Assembly: GCA_036274895.1 (NCBI GenBank) | Contig: DASUEU010000057.1 | Span: 62,001-126,000 of the forward strand | Length of the DNA stretch: 64,000 nt | Reading direction: 5' to 3' | Origin: CALMKX01 sp036274895 | GTDB lineage: Bacteria; Acidobacteriota; Thermoanaerobaculia; Multivoradales; SZUA-115 | Part shown: positions 20,201-30,237 of the stretch, in pieces | How the letters are laid out: every line of letters starts with the position of its first letter | How positions within the stretch are numbered: the first letter of the stretch is position 1 | Made by a program: the position numbers and the translations under genes | The notes under the pieces: generated by a model | What the model saw: only the letters and a program-made list of their open reading frames with translations | Databases searched by the model: none | What the model was told of the DNA's origin: nothing

Positions 20201-23200
20201 ACGGCGACACCCTGTGGGGCGTGATCCGGGCGAGCGCGGTCAACGCCGGCGGCAAGACCGGCGGCTACACCGTACCCAACCCCAACTCCCAGGCCCGGCT
20301 GGTGGCCGATGTCCTGGAACGCTCCGGCATCGAGCCGGCGACCGTCAGCTACCTCGAAGCCCACGGCACGGGCACCGCCCTGGGTGACCCGATCGAGGTC
20401 GCCGCCCTCGCCCGGGCCTTCGGCCGGGAGCCGCGGCCACCCTGCGCCCTCGGCTCGGTCAAGGCCAACGTCGGCCATCTCGAGGGGGCCGCCGGCATCG
20501 CCGGCCTGACCAAGGTGCTGCTCCAGCTGCGCCACCGCCAGCTCGCCCCGGCCGTCCACCTCGACCAGCCGAGCCCCCGGATCGACTTCGACTCCGCGCC
20601 CTTCGTGCCCCAGCGCCAGCTTTCCCCGTGGTGCGCCCCCGAGGGCGCCGAGGGAAGGCCCGTGCCCCTGCGTGCCGGCGTCAGCTCCTTCGGTGCCGGC
20701 GGCGCCAACGCCCACCTGATCGTCGAGGAGGCGCCCGCCCTCCCGCGGTCGCCCCTGCCGGCCGCCGCGGGGCCCCAGCTCTTCCTGCTCTCGGCGCGCA
20801 CGGCGACCCAGCTCGCGGCCTACGCCGGGAGGGTGGCGGCGTTCCTCGCCCGGGGCGGCGAGGACCTGCCCTCCCTCGACGCCCTGGCCGCCAGCAGCCA
20901 GCTCGGCCGCCTGGAGCGGGGGGAGCGGCTGGCGGTGCTGGCGGCGAGCCACGCCGAGCTGGCCGAGCGGTTGGCGGCGGCGGCCGAGGGCCAGCCGATC
21001 CGGGACCAGGCGATCGGGGGCGAAGCGGCCGAGGGTCTGTGGCGGGGCAGCTCGGGGGCCGGGGCCGAGCTTGGGGAGCTGCTCGATGCGGCCGACGCTG
21101 CCGGCTGGGTCGAGACGCTGCTCGCCGAGCGCCGCCTGCCGGCCCTCGCCCGCCTCTGGACCCGGGGCACGAGCATCGACTGGCGGCGCCTCTGGCCGGA
21201 GCCGGCGCCCCGCGCCGTCTTCCCCACGACGCCCTTCGAGCGCCGCCGCTACTGGCTCGAGACCGAGCCCGCGGCGGCGGCGGAGCCGGACGGGCCGGCG
21301 ATCGTCCGCCCCGAGAGCCTCGGCCTGGCGGCGGCGGACCACCGGGTGGGAGGGGAGCCGTGGCTGCCGGGCGCGGCCCTCCTCGAGCTGGCGCGGCGGG
21401 CCGTTCCCGGCACGACGGACGCCTGCCGGGTGCTCGAGCTGTCGTGGCCACGGCCTCTGCGTCTCCCCCTCGATCCGCAGGGGGAGACGCCGGCGCTGCG
21501 CCTGGTGCTCGACGGGCAGAGCTTCCGCCTCGAGTCCCGGGAGCCGGACGAGGCTGTCTTCCTCCGCGGCCGCTTCGCGCCGCCGGCAGCTCCCGAGCCC
21601 TTCCCGAGCCTCGACGAACTGCGCTCCCGCCTGCGCCCGGCCGACCCCGAGGCCCTCTACGCCGAGCTGCGCCGGGGCGGCCTGGAGCACGGAGCCCCCC
21701 TCCAGGCTGTCGAGGCCCTGTGGCGGGGGGAGGGGGAGTGTCTGGCCCGGCTGGTCCGGCCGCCGGCCGCGGCCTCGGTCGGTGGAGCGGGCTCGCCGAC
21801 CGATCCGGTGCTCCTCGACGGCGCCCTCGCGGCCCTCGCGGCCCTGGTGGCGAGCGACGCCGGGGGCTTCGTGCCCCTCGGCTGGCGCAGCGCCGCCTTC
21901 CACCGCGGCCTGCCCTCGCCGCTGTGGGTCTGGGCGCGGGAGGTGGGCCGGCACCGCTACGAGCTGCGCGGGGCGGACGGGGAGGGGGAGACGGTCTTCA
22001 CCATCGAGGAGCTCGAGATCGCTCCGCTGCCGGAGGCGCCGGAAAGCGCTCCGGTGTGCTTCCGCCGGGTGGTCTGGGAGCCGGCGCCGCTGGCCGAAGG
22101 GAGCGGCGACCTCGGCCGCGTGCTGGTGGTGGGGGAGGAGGATGCCCTGCGGGCCGCCGTGGCCGCCCGGCTGCGCGAGCGCGGCGTGGCCCATGAGCTT
22201 CTGCCCACGCCGGGCGACGGGGAGGGCTCCCCCTGGGGGCCGCGGCTCGAAGGGCTGGAAGCTCCCCCCGACCGGGTGCTCTGGCTCGGCTCGCGGGCCC
22301 CCTTCGAGGCCGAGGAGGAAGCGCTGCGGGCCCGCGTGCGGCGGGGCTTCGAGGCCCTGCTGGCCCTGGCCGGGGAGCTGCTGCGCCGGCGGGGAGACAG
22401 GCCCCTGGTGCTGCTCTACGCCCATTTCGGCGAGCCGCAGCCGGCGGAGGCGGCGGTGGGAGCGGCGCTCTCCACCCTGGGCCTGGAGCACCCCGCTTTC
22501 GTGGGCCGCAGGCTGTGCCTGGCCGAGCCCGAAGAGGAGGCGGCGCTCGCTGCCCGCCTGCTCGCCGAGCTGGGGAGCGAGGGCGGCGAGACGGAGGCGG
22601 TGCGCCACTCCGGGGGCGGGCGCTGGCGCAAGACGCTGGTGCCCTTCGAGCCCCCGCCTCTGGACCCGCAGGTGGGCTCGGGCCTGCCCCTGCGGGCCGG
22701 CGGCACCTATCTCCTGACCGGCGGTGCCGGAGCCCTGGGCCTGCTCATGGCCGAACGGATGGTGCGCGAAGTACCCCTCCGACTGGTCTTGGTGGGCCGT
22801 TCGGAGCTCGACGGGGAGCGCCGGCTTCGGGTCGAGGCCCTGGGGCGGGGCGGGGCCGAGGTGGTCTACCGCCGGGTCGACCTCGGCCGCAGCGGCGAGG
22901 TCGAGACCCTGATCGCCGAGGTCGAGGCCCGCTTCGGCCCCCTCCGGGGCATCGTCCACGCCGCGGGAGTGCGCCGGGACGCGCGGGCGGTGCGAAAAAC
23001 GCCGGCCGAGATCGAAGAGGTCCTGGCACCCAAGGTCTTCGCCACCGCGGCCCTGGACCGGGCCACGGCCCACCACCCCCTGGACTTCTTCGTCCTCTTC
23101 TCCTCGCTGGTCGGCGAGACCGGCAACCCCGGCCAGGTCGACTACGCCTACGCCAACGCCTTCCTCCACGAGCTGGCCTCGTGGCGCGAGGGCCTGCGCC

Positions 23201-26200
23201 GGGCCGGCCGGCGCTCGGGCCGCACCCTGGCCGTGGGCTGGGGCCTGTGGCGGGACGGCGGCATGGCCGTGGAGGCGGCCACCCGCGAGCTCTTCGCCCG
23301 CCGCTTCGGCATGGCCCCGATGGCGACCGAGGCCGGCTTCGGGGCCCTCGGCCGGGCCCTGGCGAGCACCGAGACGGCCCTGGTGGCCTTCGCCGCCACG
23401 GCGGCCCCGGCGCCTGCCGTGGCGGCGCCGCCCGCCGAGAGACTCGCGGCGGCGCAGATCGAGGCCGAGCTGCGCCGCCTGGCCGCCCGCTTCCTGCTGA
23501 TCGACGAGGCCGAGGTCGACGTCGAGGCCGAACTGTTGGAGGCCGGCTTCGACTCGATCTCCTTGACCCAGCTGGTCAACCAGGCGAGCGAGCGCTTCGG
23601 CCTCGACCTCTCGCCCACGGTGCTCTTCGCCCATCCCAGCCTGGCCGCCTTCGCCCGCCATCTCGAAGGCGCTCTCGGGGCGCGGGCCTCCCTCCCCGCC
23701 CCGGCGGCGGCCCCGGCTGTGCACGTGCGCCCTCCGAGAACGCCCGCCGCGGAGGGCATCGCCATCGTCGGCCGGGCCGGCCAGCTGCCCGGAGCGCCGG
23801 ACCTCGAGAGCTTCTGGCCGCGGTTGGTGGCCGGTGAGGACCTGGTCTCCGCCGTGCCGGCGGACCGCGAGGACCTCTGCCGCCATCCCGGCACGCGCTT
23901 CGTCCGGGGCGGCTTCCTCGACCGCGTCGACCGCTTCGACGCCGCCTTCTTCGGCATCGCGCCCCAGGAAGCGGCGCTCATGGACCCCCAGCAGCGCCTG
24001 TTCCTGGAGACCGCCTGGCGGGCCCTCGAGGACGGCGGCTGGCCGCCGCGGGAGCTGGCCGGCCGGGCCGTGGGTCTGTTCGTCGGCGCCGGCACCTCGG
24101 ACTACGCCGACCTGCTGCGCGAGCACCGGGTGCCGATCGCCGCCCACATGGCCTCCGGCATCGCCCATTCGATCCTGGCCAACCGCCTCTCCTACCTGCT
24201 CGACTGGCAGGGACCGAGCGAGGCGATCGACACCGCCTGCTCGAGCTCGCTGGTGGCCGTGCACCGGGCCGTGGCCTCGCTCGAGCGGGGCGAGTGCGAG
24301 ATGGCGCTCGCCGGCGGCGTCAACGTGCTGCTCTCGCCGGCCCTCTTCCTCGCCTTCGAGCAGTCGGGGATGCTCTCGCCGGGCGGCCGGTGCCGCACCT
24401 TCGACCGCGACGCCGACGGCTACGTGCGCGGCGAGGGGGTGGGGGTGGTGGTGCTCAAGCCCCTGGCCCGGGCCCTCGCCGACGGCGACTCGATCCGCGC
24501 CGTGGTCCGGGGCAGCGCCGTCAACCACGGCGGCCGCACCAACTCGCTGACCGCCCCCAGCCCCGAGGCCCAGGCCCGGGTGGTGCTCGCCGCCTGGCGC
24601 CGGGCCGGGCTCGATCCCGCGACGGCGAGCCTGATCGAGGCCCATGGCACCGGCACCCGCCTCGGCGATCCGGTCGAGGTCGAGGGGCTCGGCACGGCCT
24701 TCTCGCAGCTCTACCGCGAGTGGGGCCGGAGCGCTCCGGCCACGCCCCACGTCGCCCTCGGCTCGGTCAAGACCCAGATCGGCCACCTCGAGGCCGCGGC
24801 CGGCGTCGCCGGCCTGCTCAAGGTGCTGCTCGCCATGGAGCACGGCGAGCTGCCGCCCCATCCCCACCTCGGCGAGCTCAACCCCCTGCTGCGCCTGGGG
24901 GAGACCCCCTTCTTCGTGCCCACCCAGAGGGGGCCGTGGCCGGGCCTGCCGGACGAGGACGGGCAGCTCCGGCGGCGGGCGGGCATCAGCTCCTTCGGCT
25001 TCGGCGGCGCCAACGCCCATTTGGTGGTTGAAGCCTGGCCGCAGCCGGCGCCGCGGCGGCCGGTCGAGCCAGCCCGTTTCGAGCGCCGGCGGCACTGGTT
25101 CGCAGCCGCTCCCGAGCCGGTGCCCGCAGCGCTCGAAGTGCCGGCCTCTCCCGCCGCTGCGGGCCCCTCCGGCCCCGCTCGCCCGGGCGGCAAGCTGCGG
25201 CTGGCCGACCTCGGCGGGCTCGACGGGCCAGCCCCTCCGAGCCGGGCGGCGAGGGCGGCGCCGGCCGCGGTGGGGGAGGTGGCGGCCCTGGTCAAGGGCC
25301 GGCTGTCGGAGCTGCTCGGCCTGCCGGCCGAGGAGATCCCCGAGGACCGCCCCTTCGGCGAGCTGGGTCTGGACTCGATCTTCGGCCTCGAGCTGATGCG
25401 GCAGGTCAACGCCGTCTTCGCCCTCGACCTCAAGGCCGGCGAGCTCTACCAGCACGACACCGTGGCCAGGCTCTGCCGCTACGTCGAGGCGCAGCGGGCC
25501 GGCGCGGAGGGGGCGCCGTCCGGGGCGCCGTCCGGGGTGCCTTCCGGGGCGGCGGCCGGGAGTGCCACGGCCGAGCTTTCAGCCCTCCTGGCCGAGGTGC
25601 TCGGCCGTCCGGTGGACGCCGCGGGGAGCTTCCCCGAGACCCTGACCTCCTTCGAGATGCTGCGTGTGGTGCACGTCCTCGAGAAGCGCTGGGGCGCCCT
25701 GCAGAAGACCCTGCTCTTCGACCAGCCCACCCTGGGCGAGCTGGCCCGCTTCCTCGCCGGCCGGGCGCGCCGGGCCGCGCCGCCGCCGGCCGTGGCGCCG
25801 CCTCGCCCCCGGCCGGCGGCCGGCGACGGGGCCGAGCCGCGGGCCCTCCTGGTGAGGCGCCAGGACCTCGAAGCCCGGCCCGAGCTCGCCGAGCGGGTGG
25901 CGGAGCTCGACCGGCACTTCGGCATGGAGAGCGGCCTGGCCGGACGGGACATCGCGCCGTGGGTCTTCTTCGGCGCCCGCCGCAGGGCCTACCTCAAGGT
26001 CTCCCGGCGCGATCGCCTGCACCTCGCCTGGAGCGCCGTGGGCCCTCCGGCCGAGCTGCCCGCCCTGGCCGCGGAGTGGGTGCGCTTCGCCCGCGAGCGG
26101 GGCTTCGAGGCCTGCCTGTTGTCGCTCGCGCCGCTCGAGGAAGCCGCGGGCGTCCGCTTCACCGCCACACCGTTCGGGGTGGTGCAGCGCCTGGAGGGGC

Positions 26201-29043
26201 TCGATCGCTTCCGGCTCGAGGGCGGGGCGATGCGGCGGCTGCGCTACCTGGTGAGCCGGTTCGAGAGCGCCGGCACGGCGAGCGTCGAGGAGCACCGCTC
26301 GGGCGCCGACCCGGCGATCGACCGCGAGATCGCCGCCCTGGTCGACCGCTGGAGCGCCGGCAAGACGATGGTCAACCGCTACGTCGGGCGGGTGCGGCGG
26401 GAGATCGAGCGGGGCGTGCTCGACCCCCGGCACCGCATCTTCCTGACCCGCCTCGACGGCCGGCTGGTCAACGCCGTGATCATCACCCGCCTGCCCTCCG
26501 AGAGCAGCTACCTGCTCGACCTCGAGCTCTACCCCCCGGACATGCCCCTGGGCGGCCTCGAGCTGGCGATCACCCGCATCTTCGCCCGCCTGGTCGAGGA
26601 GGGCTCGACGAGCTTCAGCTTCGGCGCCAGCTTCGGGGTCAAGGTCTGTGAGTCGCCGAACCCGGACCCCGAGCTGGCCGCGGCGCTCGCCGACCTCAAG
26701 GCCCGCGGGCTCTTCGACGGTGAGGGGAACTTCCGCTTCAAGAACAAGTTCCGGCCCCGGAACCTCCCCCTCTACCTGTGCGCCGAGGCCGGCCGCAGCC
26801 CCGACCCGGGGGCCTTGATCCTCGCCATCGCCGAGCCCGACGTCGCGGAGCCCGACGTCGCCGAGCCCGATGTTGCCAAGCCCGGGGACACCGGCGCCCC
26901 CGAGCCGGCCGGCCGCGAGGCCCGGCTCGCCGCCCACGGCTACAACCCCCTGCGCCTGCCTCGGCGGGAGGTGGACTTCGACCTGGTGACCGACTCCTGG
27001 GCCGAGCTGGAGGCCCCCTTCGTCGAGCGGCGCATGGCGGAGCTGCGGGCCCGGGCGGCGGAGCGGGGGAGCTTCGAGCCCGACTGGCCGGCCTTGCTGG
27101 GCGTCGAGCACGCCTTCGCCTTCCGCTCCGGGCGGGCCGCCGAGGCGGCGCTGGTGCGGGCCCTCTCGGGCCGGGGAACGCGGGTGCTGGGGGCCGCCCC
27201 CTTTCCCAGCTGGCGGCTGAGCCTCGCCGAGCACGGCTTCGAGCTGGTCGAGCTCGAGCCCGCGCCCACCCTGGCCGGACCCTTCCGCGGCGAGCTGGAC
27301 CTCGGCCGGCTCGAGGCCGCGCTCGCGGCCGGCGCGGAGAGGCTCGCCTTCGTCGTTCTCGAGGCCTCGAACAACGCCTGGGGCGGCCACCCCTTCTCGC
27401 TCGCCCACCTCCGCCGGGTGCGGCAGCGGACGGCGGCCCGGGGCGTGCCCCTGGTGCTCGACGCCACCCGCCTGCTCGAGAATGCCTGTTCGATCACCGA
27501 GCACGAGGCGGGGGAGCGGGGCCGCGGGGTCTGGGAGGTGGTGGGGGAGGTGCTGGCCCTGGTCGACGCTTGCACCTGGAGCCTGTCGAAGGACTTCGGC
27601 ATCGACGGCGGGGGCCTGGTGGCGATCCGGGACCGCGAGCTCGCCCAGCTGCTCGGCGAGCGCCTCGCCCTCTGCGGCGAGGAGCTCAACCTCTCGAGCC
27701 GGAGGCTCCTGGCCCTGGCCCTGGAGGACCGGCAGGGAGCCCTCGCCGGGGTGCGCCGCCGCCGGGCCGCCGTCGAGCATCTCGGCCGCCGGCTCGGCGA
27801 GGCGGGCTGGCCCCTGGCCTCGGCCCCCGGGGCCCACGCCGTGCTGCTCGAGGTGGGCCGCCTGCCCGAGCTGGCGGGGCATCGCCAGCCCGTGGCCTCC
27901 TTCCTCGCCTGGCTCTACCGGGAGGCCGGCGTGCGGGCAGCGCCCCACCTGGCAGCGAGCGGCTCGCCCCTGGCCGGCGCGGTGCGCCTGGCCGTGCCGG
28001 TGGGCGTGGGCTTCGAGGAGGTCGAAGCCGTGGCCGAGCGGCTGGTTTCCTGCTGGCAGCGGCGTGGCGAGATCCCGGACCTGGTCGCGGTCGAGGCGGC
28101 CCCGGGCCTCTCCGGCGCCGCCGCCGGCTACCACCCGGCCGAGCGGGTGCCGGCGGTGATCGCCCAGGCCCTGCGCGAGGCCAGGAGGGCCCGCGACCAG
28201 AACCTCGAGATCCTCGCCGAGCACTGCCCGGGGGTCGAACGGCGGCTGGTGCGCCACGAGCACGGTGTGGCCGAGGTCTTCCTCGCCGGCCGCGGGCCGA
28301 GCGTGGTGCTGATGCATCCCTTCAACATTGGCGCCGGCCTCTTCCTGCGCCAGCTCGAGGGCCTGCGAGGCCGGCTGCGGCTGGTGGTGGTGCACCACCC
28401 CGGCGTGGGTGCGTCGCGCAGCACCGGCGACCTCGACCTCGCGGCGCTGGCGGATCTCTGCCGGGGTGTGCTCGGGGAGATCGGGGTCGCTGCGCCCCTG
28501 CACCTGGTCGGGGCCTCCTTCGGCGGCCTCCTCGCCCAGACCTTCGCCCTCTGCCATCCCGCGGACTGCGCTTCGCTCACCCTGGTGTGCAGCTCCCACA
28601 AGGCCGGCAACCGTTCCGGCCCGATCAGCCCCCTCGTCCAGGTGGTGACCGAGGACTTCGACCGCCTGCTCGCCGGCACCGGCTCGCCTCGCCTGGCCGC
28701 CGAGCGAGCGGCGATCACCGAGCTGCTGCTCGCGGCCGAGAGCATGGACCCGCAGACCGGCCTGCGCTACCTGGACGTCTTCGAAGGCAGCCCGGGCCTG
28801 CGCGAGCGCCTTCCCGAGCTCACCGTGCCCACCCTCGTCATCCAGGGCGCGCAGGACTCGGTGATCGACCTCGAGACCACCCGGCAGCTGCTCGAGGGCA
28901 TTCCGGGAGCCCGCTACCTCGAGCTCGCCGAGGCCGGCCACTTCCCCTCCCTGACCCACGCCGAGGAGCTCAACCGGGCCCTCCTCGCCTTCATCACCGA
29001 GCAGGAGGCCCGCCGGCTGCGCCTCGTCGAGGTGAAGCCGTGA
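8194..29043 (+). CDS. Giant trans-AT PKS, 6,949 aa, four and a half modules ending DUF2156-PLP lyase-TE
   Basis: Starts at an ATG overlapping the upstream stop by 8 bp. Approximate residues: DH 1-289 (HRVHGVSVLPG, HPAQLD); ACP Ser355; KR 651-836 (GGQGGLG); KS4 918-1336 (Cys1082); Ser-less carrier remnant 1390-1446; ECH2 1590-1846; ACP Ser1905; KS5 2016-2440 (Cys2185); DH 2590-2850 (HRVEGRPLLPG, Asp in LDAALQ); KR 3038-3230; C-methyltransferase 3383-3616 (LEVGAGTGAAT); ACP Ser3669; KS6 3753-4183 (Cys3922); DH 4373-4620 (DHRVGGEPWLPG); KR 4836-5029; ACP Ser5121; KS7 5188-5620 (Cys5349); ACP Ser5728; second carrier Ser5819 (LTSFEML); DUF2156 5883-6203; PLP lyase 6243-6636 (Lys6466); thioesterase 6686-6936 (Ser6775 in GASFGG, His6916). 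All four KS domains keep Cys and HGTGT. Predicted chemistry: alkene formation, beta-branching in module 4, alpha-methylation in module 5, sulfur insertion and release at the end. Confidence 0.93.
12361..12530 (+). other. Carrier-protein remnant lacking the phosphopantetheine serine, inside the KS4 docking linker
   Basis: About 55 residues (1390-1446 of the giant PKS) read like a small ACP: an amphipathic first helix, VPAEALDPRETLADLG, then GLDAVGLALLEGRL. The residue that should be the attachment Ser is Ala (codon at 12448-12450, DAV instead of DSV). It interrupts the post-KS4 docking region: the usual LAFTLQVGR motif follows it rather than coming directly after the KS. It cannot carry a thioester, so a structural or docking role is more likely than catalysis. 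The chance that it is only a coincidental helical linker is modest. Confidence 0.6.
12960..13730 (+). other. ECH2-type enoyl-CoA hydratase/decarboxylase domain embedded in module 4
   Basis: Residues about 1590-1846 of the giant PKS form a complete crotonase fold. Segments FSMGATREGL, QGHAAGGG and YGFTPGMGASFV match, from memory, PksI of bacillaene biosynthesis, the ECH2 enzyme that decarboxylates the 3-methylglutaconyl-ACP intermediate in beta-branching. The surrounding module has no KR, so its ACP holds the beta-keto group that the free HMG-CoA synthase would attack. The same module ends in a single ACP (Ser1905) that lacks the Trp marker reported for many beta-branching ACPs. No ECH1 (dehydrating) partner is seen in the window. 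Confidence 0.82.
25840..29043 (+). other. Terminal DUF2156 - PLP cysteine-lyase-like (SH) - thioesterase block
   Basis: DUF2156 (about 25840-26800) is the GNAT-like fold found at the C terminus of MprF-type aminoacyl-phosphatidylglycerol synthases. It is followed by a linker with a short AEPDV tandem repeat (26831-26880). The PLP domain (26920-28100) resembles the tryptophanase/tyrosine phenol-lyase branch of fold-type I enzymes: EASNNAWGGHP, then LDATRLLENA, then the presumed Schiff-base lysine in WSLSKDFGIDGGG at 27589. The thioesterase (28250-29000) is an alpha/beta hydrolase with GASFGG, an Asp in QGAQDSV and a His in AGHFPSL. Order and neighbours match the DUF-SH-TE end of LnmJ, where SH releases a polyketide thiol from a cysteine adduct. 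Family assignment of the PLP domain is from motifs only. Confidence 0.83.
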
Positions 29044-29987
29044 GCGCCGAGCTCGCCAGCCTCGACGCCACGGCGACCCTCCGGCTGGTGACCGTCACCC
29101 CCGGCATGTGCGGGCCGACCACCCTGCTCGCCGGTCGGGTGGGGGACTGGACCTGGGAGACGGTGAGCCAGCTGTGCGGTATCGACGTGCTCCGGGCCCG
29201 GCTGCCGACCGGCGAGCCGACCTACCTGGCCTTCACCTACCTGCACCTCGCCTCCACCCCCTCGCTGTGGCCGGCAGCGCTGGCCTTCGGCGACCGACTG
29301 GAGGTGGTCTCGCGCCCCTTCGATTTCGGCAGCGAGTCCGTGCTGACCGTACACCGGCTGCGCCGCCTGGACGGGGAGGAGGGGGCGCCCCGGCTTCTCG
29401 CCGCCGAGGAGCCCTACCTCGCGCCCCTCGACGGCTGCCTCTACGTCGAGAGCTTCAACCGCTGGGTCTGCCGCAGCCGGCCGGAGAGCAACGAGGACCT
29501 GGTGCGTGCCTCGCCCGCCGGCTTCCGCCATCGCCACCTGCCGAGCCTGCCCGAGCCCTTCTCGCCCCGCCTGGTCTGCCAGCGGGCGCGGCGCCTCTCG
29601 ACCTTCCGCCCCCGGGAGGCGGCGGACGAGCCGCTCGGCCCGGGCGAGGTGTGCTGGCAGGTCGAGCTCGACCCCAGCCGGGACTTGAACGCCGTGGGCC
29701 TGGTCTACTTCGCCGCCTACTTCGCCCTGCTCGACGGCGCCCTGCTGCGCTTCTACCGCCGGCTGGGCCGCTCCGACGCGGCCTTCCTGCGGCGGGTGGT
29801 GCTCGACCAGAAGCTCTGCTACCTGGGCAACGCCGAGGGCGACGCCGCCCTGACCTTGACGGTCCGCGGCCGGCGCGCGGCGGGGCGGCCGCCCCGCGAG
29901 GTCTTCGACGTGGTCTTCGCCGATCGAGAGCGCACCGTCGCCCTCGCCACCGTGGAGATCGCCAGCGGAGGGGAGCATGGCGCCTGA
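29040..29987 (+). CDS. LnmK-type bifunctional acyltransferase/decarboxylase, 315 aa
   Basis: The GTG start overlaps the giant PKS stop by 4 bp. The product resembles LnmK, a double-hotdog enzyme that takes methylmalonyl-CoA, decarboxylates it and loads propionyl onto the partner ACP LnmL for beta-alkylation. Supporting segments are near the N terminus: MCGPTTLLAGRVGDWTWET, then TYLAFTYLHL (which should contain the acyl-accepting Tyr), then FGDRLEVVS and a second-half hotdog strand around LNAVGLVYFAAYFALLDG. Length matches the family (about 315-320 aa). The next gene, a free ACP, starts before this one ends (11-bp overlap), which fits an enzyme/partner pair. Substrate specificity (methylmalonyl versus malonyl) cannot be read from sequence. 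Confidence 0.85.
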   Translation: MSAELASLDATATLRLVTVTPGMCGPTTLLAGRVGDWTWETVSQLCGIDVLRARLPTGEPTYLAFTYLHLASTPSLWPAALAFGDRLEVVSRPFDFGSESVLTVHRLRRLDGEEGAPRLLAAEEPYLAPLDGCLYVESFNRWVCRSRPESNEDLVRASPAGFRHRHLPSLPEPFSPRLVCQRARRLSTFRPREAADEPLGPGEVCWQVELDPSRDLNAVGLVYFAAYFALLDGALLRFYRRLGRSDAAFLRRVVLDQKLCYLGNAEGDAALTLTVRGRRAAGRPPREVFDVVFADRERTVALATVEIASGGEHGA

Positions 29988-30237
29988 GGCGGTGCGCGCC
30001 GAGGTGGTGCGGGCCGTCGAGGCGGCGATCGTCGCCATCCTGCCCGAGCTGTCGGCGGGGGCGATCCCCCATCACCGCCACCTGCGGGAGCTGGGGGCGG
30101 ACTCGGTCGATCGGGTGGAGATCCTGCTCGGCGCCCTCGACCGGCTGGGCCTCGACGAGCCGCTGGCCCGCTTCAGCGCCGTGCCCGACGTGGCGTCCCT
30201 GATCGACCTGCTCTGGCAGCGGAAGCTCGCCTCGTGA
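29977..30237 (+). CDS. Discrete acyl carrier protein (LnmL-like donor ACP), 86 aa
   Basis: A free carrier protein: long first helix, then LRELGADSVDRVEIL with the phosphopantetheine Ser in the DS pair, then an acidic helix and a short third helix. Its start overlaps the LnmK-like gene by 11 bp and its stop overlaps the HMG-CoA synthase start by 4 bp, so translation of all three is coupled. By analogy with LnmK/LnmL/LnmM it would hold the propionyl (or related) donor that the synthase adds to the beta-keto group of the chain. Confidence 0.88.
   Translation: MAPEAVRAEVVRAVEAAIVAILPELSAGAIPHHRHLRELGADSVDRVEILLGALDRLGLDEPLARFSAVPDVASLIDLLWQRKLAS

Noticed and set aside
18064..25455. Very long minus-strand open frame (2,463 codons) opposite the PKS gene, and similar ones at 4005-8420, 7993-12216 and 12262-16806
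   Set aside because: They mirror the codon pattern of the PKS on the other strand (high GC at codon position 3 removes stop codons). They have no domain motifs and no ribosome sites.
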